A stretch of DNA of 64,000 nucleotides from Brevundimonas sp. M20 (GTDB lineage: Bacteria > Pseudomonadota > Alphaproteobacteria > Caulobacterales > Caulobacteraceae): NCBI RefSeq assembly GCF_006547065.1, contig NZ_CP041243.1, forward strand, positions 2,929,001-2,993,000, read 5' to 3'. The position numbers and the translations under genes are program-made. Shown piece after piece: positions 18,773 to 27,334 of this stretch (the stretch's first letter is position 1; each line of letters opens with the position of its first letter). The notes below the pieces were generated by a model that saw nothing but the letters and a program-made list of their open reading frames with translations, was not told the origin of the DNA and made no database searches.

Positions 18773-19141
18773 ATGACACGGTATCCACGCAGATGGTCGA
18801 AACGGTCAAAACGCAAACCCAAGCCGATGCCGATGTGGCTGGCCGGAACAGGAGCGTTCGCCATCGCCTTTGCCGGAGCGACCTACGTCCTCACGCCCGA
18901 TGCTCCCGGGAAGGCGGAGCTCCGTCGAGAGTGGAGCAAACGGGCAACGGACCAGCACTATTCCGGGTGGCTGAGCCACCTGTCGTCGCTCTCGACCGAC
19001 ACGACCCTACAAGCCGACATCCACACCTTCCTCGACGATGGCGCGGCCGATCCGGCGGGCTTCATCCGGAACCTGTTCGATCGCACGGGCGTCGCCTACG
19101 AACTTGTCGGCGAGCGAACTGTCCTTGCAGGTACGGCGTGA
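18773..19141 (+). CDS. Hypothetical small membrane-anchored protein
   Basis: The 122-residue frame has a very basic N-terminus (RRWSKRSKRKPK), one hydrophobic helix (about 21-40, MWLAGTGAFAIAFAGATYVL) and a polar remainder ending with RTGVAYELVGERTVL. This layout is that of a positive-inside, single-pass membrane protein. No ribosome binding site is clear and no family was recognised. It lies between repeat copies, so it may instead be a chance frame. Confidence 0.4.
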   Translation: MTRYPRRWSKRSKRKPKPMPMWLAGTGAFAIAFAGATYVLTPDAPGKAELRREWSKRATDQHYSGWLSHLSSLSTDTTLQADIHTFLDDGAADPAGFIRNLFDRTGVAYELVGERTVLAGTA

Positions 19142-19244
19142 ACGATACCGGAAGGCGAGGTTAATCGGGCTGGCCGGGCGTTCCGCGGTGCACTCGGGCT
19201 TCATCCAGCTTAGTCCGAGCATCGCGTATCAGCACCGCTCGTGA

Positions 19245-19262
19245 TGTCGACTTCTGGCGCTT
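19245..19262 (+). repeat. Island-specific repeat, partial copy
   Basis: TGTCGACTTCTGGCGCTT matches the TGTCCGCTTCTGGCGC repeat at most positions. Confidence 0.45.
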
Positions 19263-19403
19263 CCCGGCTTGCTCCAAAGAATAGGGCGGGGCGCCTTCGC
19301 GGCTAAGCGGCGCAGTTCCGACAAGTCTGGGCGCTGGATCCACACATGCCCCGCTGACCGCCACGGCTGACCGCGAATTGTACACATGTCGCTGCCGCCT
19401 GCC

Positions 19404-19760
19404 TCACGGCGCGGGATCGTCACGCAAGGGCTTCTCCGCCTTTTGTGCTGCTGACCAAGTTTCGGCAAAGGCATGGAGAGGCAGAATGCGCTCAAGCAGA
19501 TCCTTGCCGAGCTCAGTCAAGGCGTAGCCTCCAACGCGCAGTTCCACCAAGGCGGAGCCACGCAACTCGTCCATCCGATCCTGCAGGACGCTGGGCGAAA
19601 GGCCATCCACCGCATGACGAAGCTTTCGTGACGACAGTGGACCAGTCCTTAGCTCCCAGAGCAGTCGCATGGTCCAACGACGACCGAGCAAATCAAGCAG
19701 CGCCATGATCGGTCGCTGCGGCCGATCACTTCCGCTGTCCGAGGGCGCAGGTATTGACAC
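19404..19760 (-). CDS. HxlR-family transcriptional regulator
   Basis: The 118-residue protein is a winged-helix regulator of the HxlR family: MALLDLLGRRWTMRLLWEL, GPLSSRKLRHAVDGLSPSVL (recognition region), DRMDELRGSALVELR and YALTELGKDLLERILPL. The start is GTG 19760, which gives the normal N-terminus; an ATG at 19706 would cut into the first helix. The start overlaps a CGCTAT half-site, so the gene is probably autoregulated. It is divergent from the decarboxylase-like gene at 19814, the likely target. HxlR proteins often respond to small reactive compounds; the inducer here is unknown. Confidence 0.9.
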   Translation of the reverse strand: MSIPAPSDSGSDRPQRPIMALLDLLGRRWTMRLLWELRTGPLSSRKLRHAVDGLSPSVLQDRMDELRGSALVELRVGGYALTELGKDLLERILPLHAFAETWSAAQKAEKPLRDDPAP

Positions 19761-19803
19761 GCTATTATTTCCGTAGCAACAGTTCGCTATTGTTTTGATA
19801 GCG
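19760..19803. promoter_or_regulatory. CGCTAT operator array between hxlR-type gene and its neighbour
   Basis: CGCTAT occurs at 19760 and 19785, and its inverse ATAGCG at 19798-19803. CGCTAT-N7-ATAGCG at 19785-19803 is a perfect inverted repeat, and the first half-site is 25 nt away. These are probable HxlR binding sites controlling both divergent genes. Confidence 0.6.
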
Positions 19804-19813
19804 GGAGCAAGTC

Positions 19814-20431
19814 ATGGCCACAAGGATTTTGCCGGCCGAGCACGGAGCGCTTCCGGCTACGCTTCAGACATTCCTTGCCCGCATAGGTAAAACGGGTGTG
19901 CCTCCTTTGAGTCTGTTTCTCACTCTTGGTCAAAGTGCGCGCGCTTGGGCCAAGTTCAGCGCGGGCTCGCTGTTGGACGAGGACTCGCCACTGTCTCTAC
20001 GCGAGCGTGAGCTGGTGATTAACCGGACCTGCGCCCTCACACGGTGCGAGTACGAATGGGGCGTCCACGTCTGGATGTTCGCTGCAGCTGCCGGCCTGTC
20101 GCGCGGGGACGTTGCAGGCACGCTGGAGCGGCCAATTGATCCTTCGCGGTGGTCCGATGCGGAGCAAGCGTTGCTGGAGACCGTCGATGCTCTTCACGAC
20201 CGCAGCACGCTCAGCGATGACCAGTTCGACCGGCTCAAAACGTACTTCGAGCCCGCGCAGGTTTTCGAAATCTTCCAGCTCTGCGGCTTTTATCACCAGG
20301 TCGCATTCATCGCGAACGGTCTGGGATTGCCGCTCGAGCCCGCCGGCGCACGCTTTGAAGAATATTGGCAAGAGGGCCCGAGGAGCCCGCACTCTCAGGA
20401 CGCCGCCGTCGAAGACGAGCTGGCGAGTTGA
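19814..20431 (+). CDS. Carboxymuconolactone decarboxylase-like (AhpD fold) protein
   Basis: The 205-residue protein has the CMD/AhpD-like helical fold, with the conserved stretch LSLRERELVINRTCALTRCEYEWGVH (shown in pieces: LSLRERELVI, TRCEYEWGVH) holding the conserved Cys and His. Family members are decarboxylases, peroxidase partners or unknown; the single Cys pattern (no CxxC) argues against AhpD-type peroxidase activity. GGGAGC precedes ATG 19814. It is transcribed away from the HxlR gene and is likely induced by the same signal. Confidence 0.88.
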   Translation: MATRILPAEHGALPATLQTFLARIGKTGVPPLSLFLTLGQSARAWAKFSAGSLLDEDSPLSLRERELVINRTCALTRCEYEWGVHVWMFAAAAGLSRGDVAGTLERPIDPSRWSDAEQALLETVDALHDRSTLSDDQFDRLKTYFEPAQVFEIFQLCGFYHQVAFIANGLGLPLEPAGARFEEYWQEGPRSPHSQDAAVEDELAS

Positions 20432-20775
20432 TCCGAGCGACGACTTTCGAGGTCCGCTCTCCAGCTGGGCTACGCTGTTGAAATGCAACGCGGGTTTGCG
20501 ACCCGCCTGCAATAGGCGCGGTCAGGTCGTCGGCGACTGTCGGGAATCTGACGATTTTGCACAACAGCAGTGTGGCGGCGAGTGTCGATTGTGTCGGCGA
20601 CGTGCCGTGGAAGGATCACGCGCTAGCCTGTAGAAAGCCTGGTTTCCGAACCGGACCGAATGTCCGCTTCTGGCGCTACCAAGACTCACCGTGGCCCGAG
20701 CCTGGAAGCAAACTTGAGACGACCAGTGCTGATGAGAGGGCGCGGGTGCAATCCGATGGGCAAGGCCGACCGGAG
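20432..20775. other. 344-nt gene-free stretch between convergent genes
   Basis: Contains a hairpin GCGGGT-N5-ACCCGC near 20489 and one island-specific repeat (AATGTCCGCTTCTGGCGCT at 20659-20677). No gene is supported. Confidence 0.55.
20659..20677 (+). repeat. Island-specific repeat copy
   Basis: AATGTCCGCTTCTGGCGCT, nearly identical to 18694-18712. Confidence 0.6.
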
Positions 20776-22212
20776 CTAGGCTATCCGCTCGTCAAGCGCC
20801 GCCCGATAGACGCGACCTATGGGCAGGCGAATGCCGCCCTTCAGTTCGACAATCGGTCCCGACCTTCCCGATCGGTGGACGGCCGCAATCCAGGCCGGGT
20901 TGACGGCGTGGCTTCGGTGGATGCGCAGCAGATGCCCCGGCGCCAGTCGCACGAGGGCTGAGAGATTGGCCGTGGACAGCAGCTCCTTCCCGTCGGTCAG
21001 GGTGATCAGGCTGTAGTCGTCGGAGGCGCGGACGTGGAGCAGGTCGCTCGCGCGGATGAGACGGCGGGACGAACCGTCCGGGATCGACAGGGTTTCGTCC
21101 GTCGCGAGCGTGGAGGGAACGGGCGCGGGGCGGGCGAGGCGGATCGCCTGCGCCGCCAGCGCACCGAACAGTGTCAGGAACAGCAGGTAGTAGCCGGTGT
21201 CGAGGAAGTCGGGGGCCCAGGACAGGGTCAGGGCGACGACGCTGGCGGCCTGCGCCGTCCGCGCGTTTCTGACGCCGGACAGGGCCCCGACGGTGGCGGC
21301 GGTCAGGGTGGCGAAGGCCCCGGCGCGGAAGGCCCACAGGGCCTTGGCGTCCCACCAAGGCGGGCCGAACAGAGCGATCAGCAGGGCGAGGACGAGGGCC
21401 GCGGTCAGGCCCCAGCGGAGCCGACGATCTGGAACGAAGACCTGGGCCAAACATCCGAGGGCCAGTGCCGCAATTGCGGCGAGACCGGCGACGGCGGTGA
21501 GTCGGACCAACTGCCAAGGATAGCTGTAGGTTAGCGCCAGCTTGGAGGCTTCGACCGCGGTCTGGGCGAGGACGGCTCCGGTCAGCAGGGCGAGGGTCGC
21601 CGAGCCGGGCGGACGGCGGGCGAGCCAGAGGCCCGCGGCGCCGAGGAAGGCCAGGGCCAGCAAGCCGCTAAGCAGCAGGGTGGGCAAATAGTGGCGGAGC
21701 GTGCCGTGCAGCGGATCGCTGTAGGGACCGATCGACAGGTCATGGATTGGTCGCCGCACGGGCGCCCAGAGATGGTGGGCCGACAGCCGGACCTCGACGC
21801 GGTTGGGGCCGAGGCGAACCCGATCCTGCGGAATGGTGATGAGGGAGCTGAAGCGTCCGGGCGTCTCGTGCTCCCGGTCGGGGCCGACCTGTCCATTGGT
21901 CCCGATCAGGGCGCCGTTCCAGCGGACCTCGGCGCTGGCGGTGGCGGCGATATGCAGGGCCAGGTGGGCGGTTCTGTCGTCCGGGCCGGCGACGAAGCTC
22001 GTGGTCAGGGTGGTGATCGGGGCGTCCAGCGCCAGGCTTGAAACGTCGACGGGGCGGCAGAGGTTCGGCGCCGGGCACAGGCTCCACGCCTGGGTCGGCG
22101 TCCGGGCGGGCGCGGGCGACAGCATGGCGGCGATCTGAGGACCGCACAGAGCGATCAGGCCCGCGACGGCCAGGGCCAGGACGATCAGGCGGCTGCGTTC
22201 ACCGACGCCCAT
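20776..22212 (-). CDS. Membrane-bound LytTR-domain regulator
   Basis: The 478-residue protein has an N-terminal TM or signal segment, an extracytoplasmic beta-rich part (about 35-165, with WNGALIGTNGQVG, like the 7TM-DISM extracellular domains), about seven TM helices (about 175-370) and a C-terminal LytTR DNA-binding domain (about 380-478: RLIRASDLLHVRASDDYSLI, LLSTANLSALVRLAP, LLRIHRSHAVNPAWIAAV). It is thus a one-component membrane sensor that binds DNA directly. Its target may be the divergent serine hydrolase at 22343, which shares the 130-nt upstream region. Confidence 0.9.
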   Translation of the reverse strand: MGVGERSRLIVLALAVAGLIALCGPQIAAMLSPAPARTPTQAWSLCPAPNLCRPVDVSSLALDAPITTLTTSFVAGPDDRTAHLALHIAATASAEVRWNGALIGTNGQVGPDREHETPGRFSSLITIPQDRVRLGPNRVEVRLSAHHLWAPVRRPIHDLSIGPYSDPLHGTLRHYLPTLLLSGLLALAFLGAAGLWLARRPPGSATLALLTGAVLAQTAVEASKLALTYSYPWQLVRLTAVAGLAAIAALALGCLAQVFVPDRRLRWGLTAALVLALLIALFGPPWWDAKALWAFRAGAFATLTAATVGALSGVRNARTAQAASVVALTLSWAPDFLDTGYYLLFLTLFGALAAQAIRLARPAPVPSTLATDETLSIPDGSSRRLIRASDLLHVRASDDYSLITLTDGKELLSTANLSALVRLAPGHLLRIHRSHAVNPAWIAAVHRSGRSGPIVELKGGIRLPIGRVYRAALDERIA

Positions 22213-22342
22213 GGTCGTTCACCGAAACCCGGTTGGCGCGATTGCCGGTCCGCCCGAGATCGATGGCTGTCGGGAGCGAAGGGGCGACCACATGGCCGGT
22301 TCGTGCCGCTGCGGACCGGCTTAGGCAAGTGAGGAATACTCC

Positions 22343-23446
22343 ATGATCGATGCATCGCTTCCCGCGCTGAACCGCCGGATGCTTCTGTGGGGCGACGCCG
22401 CCTCGACTGCGGCGGGGCTGCTGCCGGGCGGGGCCCGAGCAGATGGGCGTGCGGAGGCCGTCGGCGCCGTATTGGACGGCATGGTCCGGGACCACGGCTT
22501 CCAGGGCATCGCCGCCGTGGGGCTAGGGGGACGGATCAGGAAAGCGCGCGCCGTCGGAACGGCGAATATCGCAAAGCGGATTCCCATGCGCACGGACACG
22601 CCCCTGGGCATCGCCTCCATCTCCAAACGGCTGACGGCGGTGGCGGTGATGCGGCTGGTGGAGCAGGCCGCCCTGTCGCTTGACGCCCCGATCACGACCT
22701 GGCTGCCCGACTACAGGGCCGATGTCGGGGCACGACTGACCCTGCGTCGGTTGCTATCGAACAGCAGCGGGGCGCCCAATCCTTTCCGCGCTGCGGTGGC
22801 GGCCGAACCGGCCCTGCTGCAGCCGCCCTGGATCGATACGGCGGAGGCGGTCCGCCGCTTCGCCACCGGCGAACTGGTGTTCGAGCCGGGGGCGCGGTTC
22901 GACTATGTGCTGTCGAACTGGATCCTCGTGCTGGCGATCATCGAAGCCGTGACCGTACAGCTCTACCCGGAGGCGATGCGGGCGCTGGTGCTCCATCCGC
23001 TGCGGATGAGGCTTACGACGCCCGCCGCGCCTTCGGAGGTGATGTCATACCGGACCGTGTCGCCGCCGGTGGAGTGGACCAATCCACGCCCGCCCTTCCT
23101 GGCGGCGGCCGGGGGCTATTACAGCACAGCCGCCGACCTGCTGCGGTTTGCTCACCGGATTTACGACAGCGACTTCTTGGCTCCGACTTCGCGGACCGCG
23201 CTGACGACCGTCGAAGTCGCCTCGGACAGCTATGCGCTGGGCGGGCGAATGCGGACCGTGGCCATTGGCGGGGTGGAGGTCCCGGCCGCTTGGGAGACGG
23301 GCAACACCAACGGCTACCGCTCGGTGCTGGGCCATCGACTGGACGGGCGCGGCGCGGTGGTCATCCTGAACAACAACGCCATCTCGCAGCGAACGATGAA
23401 CGAGTTCGCCGAGGCCCTGTTGAGGGCGGATGCCGGTGTGACGTGA
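22343..23446 (+). CDS. Serine hydrolase, beta-lactamase/class C family
   Basis: The 367-residue protein fits the beta-lactamase/transpeptidase-like fold. The nucleophile motif S-x-x-K is in GIASISKRLTAVAVM (about residue 92), and the second-motif Tyr is in FDYVLSNWILV. A KTG-type motif is replaced by WETGNTNGYRS, as in many esterase-like members. The N-terminus (MIDASLPALNRRMLLWGDAAS) has a weak export signal. GAGGA precedes ATG 22343. It is followed by a second serine hydrolase of the same fold. The substrate is unknown; peptidase, esterase or lactamase are all possible. Confidence 0.85.
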   Translation: MIDASLPALNRRMLLWGDAASTAAGLLPGGARADGRAEAVGAVLDGMVRDHGFQGIAAVGLGGRIRKARAVGTANIAKRIPMRTDTPLGIASISKRLTAVAVMRLVEQAALSLDAPITTWLPDYRADVGARLTLRRLLSNSSGAPNPFRAAVAAEPALLQPPWIDTAEAVRRFATGELVFEPGARFDYVLSNWILVLAIIEAVTVQLYPEAMRALVLHPLRMRLTTPAAPSEVMSYRTVSPPVEWTNPRPPFLAAAGGYYSTAADLLRFAHRIYDSDFLAPTSRTALTTVEVASDSYALGGRMRTVAIGGVEVPAAWETGNTNGYRSVLGHRLDGRGAVVILNNNAISQRTMNEFAEALLRADAGVT

Positions 23447-23510
23447 CCAATATTCCACTGGTCGCGGTCAAAGGCGAAGCTATCGTTGCGAGCCTTCAAT
23501 CAAGGGGAAA

Positions 23511-24671
23511 ATGATGCGTACTGGAGTATTCGCGACCATCCTCGCGGCTGTTCTGTTCCACGGGGCGCCGGCGTCGGCGCAGGGTACTCACCTGCGCGAG
23601 ACCGTCCAAAGCGTCATGCGCGAAACCGGCGCGCGCGGCATCGCCGTCGCGGTCGTCGAGGACGGTCGGGTCGTAGACGTTCAGGCTCACGGCGACCGCA
23701 ATGCCGCCGGGGACCCTCTGACGCCCGACACCGTCATGTACGCCGCCAGCCTGACCAAGGCGGCATTCGGCTATATGGTCATGCAACTGGTCGACGAGGG
23801 CGTGATCGACCTGGACCGATCCATCGCGGACTATCTGCCACGACCGCTGACCGATTACGGCAGCGACGCGATCGAGGATCGTTACGCCCGCTACAGCGAT
23901 CTGGCCGGCGACGAGCGCTGGCGGATGCTGACGCCGCGCATCCTGCTGAGCCATCGCTCGGGCTTCGCCAACTTCGCTTTCCTGGAGCCGGACGGAAAGT
24001 TGAAGTTCCATTTCGATCCCGGCGCCCGGTATGGCTATTCCGGGGAGGGGATCATCCTGCTGCAGTTCGTGCTGGAGCAGGGGCTCGGCCTGGACGTGGG
24101 CGCCGAGATGCAGCGCCGCGTCTTCGACCGCTTCGGCATGGCCCGCACGTCGATGATTTGGCGGCCGGAATTCGCCCAAAACCTGGCCGACGGCTGGACG
24201 CTTGAGGGCGAGGTCATTCCGCACGACGAACGCTCCAGGGTACGCGCGGCGGGTTCGATGGACACCACTATCGCCGACATGGCCCGGCTGGCGGCGGGAA
24301 TCGCGCGCGGCGACGGCCTGTCGCCAGAGGCGCGGGCCGAACGTGTCAGGGCCCAGGCGCCGATCACCACCCGGTCGCAATTCCCCACGCTCCAGCCCGA
24401 ACTGCCCGCCGACGAGCAGCGGCCCGGCCTGTCCTCGGGCCTTGGCGTGATTCGCTTCGACGGGCCGCAGGGACCCGGCGTCTACAAGGGCGGTCACGAC
24501 GATTTCGTCGGCAACACCTGGATCTGCGTTGAGCGCGGCCGTCGTTGTGTCGTCATCCTTGCCGATGACGTTCGCGCCGAGCCTGGCTTCCCACGGATCG
24601 TCCGGGCTGTTCTGGGCGAGACAGGCGTTCCCTGGAATTGGGAATACGGTGCGATGCGGATGCTGCCCTAG
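23511..24671 (+). CDS. Secreted serine hydrolase, beta-lactamase/class C family
   Basis: The 386-residue product starts with a signal peptide (MMRTGVFATILAAVLFHGAPASA). The S-x-x-K motif is in YAASLTKAAFGYM (about residue 83), the Tyr motif is YGYSGEG, and the third motif region is YKGGHDDFVGN. AAGGGGA precedes ATG 23511. It lies 64 nt after the other serine hydrolase and is probably co-transcribed. The two proteins share only the fold, so they are not a recent duplication. Confidence 0.87.
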   Translation: MMRTGVFATILAAVLFHGAPASAQGTHLRETVQSVMRETGARGIAVAVVEDGRVVDVQAHGDRNAAGDPLTPDTVMYAASLTKAAFGYMVMQLVDEGVIDLDRSIADYLPRPLTDYGSDAIEDRYARYSDLAGDERWRMLTPRILLSHRSGFANFAFLEPDGKLKFHFDPGARYGYSGEGIILLQFVLEQGLGLDVGAEMQRRVFDRFGMARTSMIWRPEFAQNLADGWTLEGEVIPHDERSRVRAAGSMDTTIADMARLAAGIARGDGLSPEARAERVRAQAPITTRSQFPTLQPELPADEQRPGLSSGLGVIRFDGPQGPGVYKGGHDDFVGNTWICVERGRRCVVILADDVRAEPGFPRIVRAVLGETGVPWNWEYGAMRMLP

Positions 24672-24672
24672 A

Positions 24673-24724
24673 GTCTGCTTTCGGGCGACTAACCAAGGTC
24701 CGCTCCGCGCCAGAAGCGGACATT
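24673..24724. repeat. Island-specific repeat, inverted pair
   Basis: GTCTGCTTTCGGGCG (24673-24687) faces GCGCCAGAAGCGGACATT (24707-24724). Together they could form a long imperfect hairpin just after the serine hydrolase stop codon. Confidence 0.6.
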
Positions 24725-24864
24725 GCCTGGCTGCCGGGAACCGGACGTTTAGGTGGGCCCCGTTTGAGGGCGCTCTCCCGTCCCTTGGCAGACGCCGTGA
24801 ACAGGCCGCCCTGCCACTCAGCTTGCCGCCCGCTTTCAAACGCTGGCATAGTCGAGGGATGATG

Positions 24865-24894
24865 ATGAAGGCCAACTTCTTCCCGCTGATCTGA
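24865..24894 (+). CDS. Putative leader peptide upstream of PhyH-type gene
   Basis: Three consecutive ATG codons (24859, 24862, 24865) lead into a tiny frame; from the third it reads MKANFFPLI and stop. GAGGG sits 6 nt before the third ATG, an ideal spacing. It is followed by GC-rich hairpins (CGGCGCC-TGTA-GGCGCCG near 24912) and by the GTG start of the dioxygenase-like gene 74 nt later. This layout is that of a translated leader controlling a downstream gene. It is inference from layout only. Confidence 0.4.
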   Translation: MKANFFPLI

Positions 24895-24967
24895 GGCGTG
24901 CTCGCCCGGCGCCTGTAGGCGCCGCTCAGATCATTATTCGGCCCGGAGAGGGCCAGGGAGAATAACT
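24895..24967 (+). promoter_or_regulatory. Hairpin-rich leader between tiny ORF and PhyH-type gene
   Basis: Contains a near-perfect stem CGGCGCC/GGCGCCG around a TGTA loop, then CGGCCCGGAGAGGGCC, then the GGGAGA ribosome binding site of the next gene. The stems could form alternatives that expose or hide the ribosome binding site. Confidence 0.35.
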
Positions 24968-25756
24968 GTGCCTCATCATGAGCATGAAGGTCTGACCGAC
25001 GGTCAGATCCACGACTTCATCAGCAACGGCTTCGTCAGGCTCGACAACGCGTTCAGCGCCGATATCGCGGCCCGGTGCCGTGACGAATTGTGGTCGGAGA
25101 TCGGACTGTCCCCCGACAACCCCACACAGTGGACGCAGCCTGTGATCCGGGTCGCGTCCAAATCGTCCGAGCCCTTTGTTCAGGCGGCCAACACCCCCCG
25201 GCTGCATAGGGCCTATGATCAGCTGGTCGGCAATGGGCGCTGGCTTGCCCCGCTCGGTCTCGGAACCTTTCCGATCCGATTTCCATCGCCGCTATCAGCG
25301 GGGGACGATGGCTGGCACGTCGACGTGAGCTTCGGCGACTCGCCCGACTTCATGGAATGGAGGGCCAACATCAAGAGCAGCGGACGGGCGCTTCTGATGC
25401 TCTTCCTGCTGTCCGACGTCGGTGACGATGACGCGCCGACCCGCATACGGCGAGGATCGCACTCTGTGATCGCTCGCGAGCTCCTGCCTTACGGCGAGCG
25501 GGGTGCATCCCTGCGGCAGCTGGCGGCGGACGGCTTTGCTTCCACCCGCGATTGCCCGGTCAGCCTGGCGACAGGCCCTGCCGGCACGGTGTTCCTGTGC
25601 CATCCTTTCCTCGTTCATGCGGCGCAGGCGCACCTAGGAACTGAACCGCGCTTTATGGCCCAGCCACCCCTGCTTCCTCGGGCCGAGTTCGACCCGGCAT
25701 CGCCACCCTCGCCCGTCCAGGTCGCTATTCGCCGAGCCTGCGGATTGACCCTGTGA
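24968..25756 (+). CDS. Phytanoyl-CoA dioxygenase family protein
   Basis: The 262-residue protein fits the Fe(II)/2-oxoglutarate oxygenase fold of the PhyH family. The iron ligands HxD are in GWHVDVSFGD (about residue 117) and the distal His is in FLCHPFLVHAAQAH, followed by the Arg in TEPRFMAQ that would bind 2-oxoglutarate. The start is GTG 24968 (reads PHHEHEGLTDGQ), with GGGAGA 7 nt upstream. It is the only gene behind the tiny leader ORF. The substrate is unknown. Confidence 0.85.
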   Translation: MPHHEHEGLTDGQIHDFISNGFVRLDNAFSADIAARCRDELWSEIGLSPDNPTQWTQPVIRVASKSSEPFVQAANTPRLHRAYDQLVGNGRWLAPLGLGTFPIRFPSPLSAGDDGWHVDVSFGDSPDFMEWRANIKSSGRALLMLFLLSDVGDDDAPTRIRRGSHSVIARELLPYGERGASLRQLAADGFASTRDCPVSLATGPAGTVFLCHPFLVHAAQAHLGTEPRFMAQPPLLPRAEFDPASPPSPVQVAIRRACGLTL

Positions 25757-26221
25757 CTGGCCGCGCCCGGGGCTATTCTTTCGCCTCGGGCGCACAAAGC
25801 TTGATCGCCTTCTCCACACGTTGCGGAACCCACGTTCAGTCGGAGAAGCGCCAAGAGCGGTCATTGGCGAACAGCCCGATTCCGGACATTTAGCTCGGCC
25901 AACGATGGCCTGTGTTCATCAATCGCCAGGGAATTTCAGACGCGCAGAGACGGGCGCCCGGATCACATGATCGCTGATCGCCAAGGGGCGTGATCGTAGG
26001 TGTTTCGCCGGCCCTTCCGGGCGCTCGAGGCTAACGGCGAGCCGGTAAAAATCGCTCGTCGTTCTGATGTTCGACGGCTCCGATCTCACGCCTCATCGCA
26101 CCCGCCCGCGGCCTGTGGGTCGGGAGCTCATTCAGCCTTCGGATCCGACGCGCGCGCTGGTTCGGCCGACGGCGGCGCCGGATGGCTTTGCGGGCCTCGC
26201 GCCACCCCTCTCCGACCGCGC
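25757..26221. other. 465-nt gene-free stretch between convergent genes
   Basis: Only short frames without ribosome binding sites or recognisable motifs are seen on either strand. No RNA gene or repeat was recognised. Confidence 0.5.
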
Positions 26222-27334
26222 TCAACGCCGGGCGGCGGCCCCGGCGCCACGGGCCAGGGCCTCGACCTCGTCCTCACAGACATTGGCGTTGTCGCCGGGC
26301 GTGGTCATGGCCAAGGCGCCGTGGGCCGCGCCGAGTTCGATCGCCCGCTGGCCGCCCTCGCCGTTCAACAGGGCGTGGATGACGCCCGAAGCGAAGGCGT
26401 CGCCGCCGCCCACCCGATCAAGGATTTCCAGATCGGATCGCAGCGCGGAGGCGTACCGGTCGGTCCGATCATGGAAGACGCCTTGCCAGCTGTTCGCCGA
26501 GGCGCTGCGCGGGTCCCGCAGCGTATAGGCGACGCCCTTGAGGTTCGGAAACATCTCGAACGCCAGGGTCGCGGCCCGGGTCGGGGGAGCCGGATCCGTC
26601 GACCAGCCGCGGCGACCGGCCCAATCCTCGGCCAGCCCCAGACAGGCGCGCAGTCCGTGGTCGTCGCCGAACAGCAGGTCGGCTTCGGCTATGATGCGGC
26701 GGTTCACCTCTCGCGCGGCGGACGGGTCGGGGTGGCTGTTCCACAGGCTGGCGCGGTGGTTCAGATCGTAGGAGACCGGCACGCCATACCGACGCGCCGC
26801 CTTCGCGGCCGTGACGGCGGTGCGCGCCGTGCTCTCCGACAGGGCCGCGAAGATGCCGCCGGTGTGCAGCCAACGCGCGCCGCCGGAGCCGAACAGGGCG
26901 TCCCAGTCGAAATCCTCGGGCGTCAGGGCCGAGGCGGCGGAGTTGGCACGGTCGGAGACGCCGAGGGGCGCCCGGACGCCGAAGCCGCGCTCGGTGAAGT
27001 TCAGCCCCAGTCGGGTGTTGCGCCCGATGCCGTCCCAGTCCCGCCACAGGACATGGCGGACATCCACTCCGGCGGAGGCGATGAGGGACTCGGTCAACAC
27101 CCCCAGCTCGTTGCGCGGCAGGGCGGTGAGGACAGCGGTCGGGCGGCGGAAGGTCCGGCTGAGGCCGCGGGCGACGTTGTACTCGCCGCCGCCCTCCCAG
27201 ACCTTGAAGGCGCGGGCGCTGCGTACGCGGTCCTCGCCGGGATCGAGCCGGAGCATCACCTCGCCCAGGGCGACGCAGTCCCAGGCCCGGCCTTTTGCGG
27301 CCGGGACCGCCCAGCCGGTTGTCGGATCCCTCAT
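26222..27334 (-). CDS. kdgK: 2-keto-3-deoxygluconate (KDG) kinase, PfkB family
   Basis: The 370-residue PfkB-type sugar kinase has the N-terminal substrate loop CVALGEVMLRLDPGED and WEGGGEYNVARGLSR, and the C-terminal catalytic motif RVGGGDAFASGVIHALL with the base Asp. In this cluster it would phosphorylate KDG to KDPG, the last step before the Entner-Doudoroff aldolase. It is the last gene of the lyase operon and overlaps the SGNH hydrolase by 4 nt (ATGA). The assignment to KDG rests on neighbours; the family also has fructokinases. Confidence 0.88.
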   Translation of the reverse strand: MRDPTTGWAVPAAKGRAWDCVALGEVMLRLDPGEDRVRSARAFKVWEGGGEYNVARGLSRTFRRPTAVLTALPRNELGVLTESLIASAGVDVRHVLWRDWDGIGRNTRLGLNFTERGFGVRAPLGVSDRANSAASALTPEDFDWDALFGSGGARWLHTGGIFAALSESTARTAVTAAKAARRYGVPVSYDLNHRASLWNSHPDPSAAREVNRRIIAEADLLFGDDHGLRACLGLAEDWAGRRGWSTDPAPPTRAATLAFEMFPNLKGVAYTLRDPRSASANSWQGVFHDRTDRYASALRSDLEILDRVGGGDAFASGVIHALLNGEGGQRAIELGAAHGALAMTTPGDNANVCEDEVEALARGAGAAARR

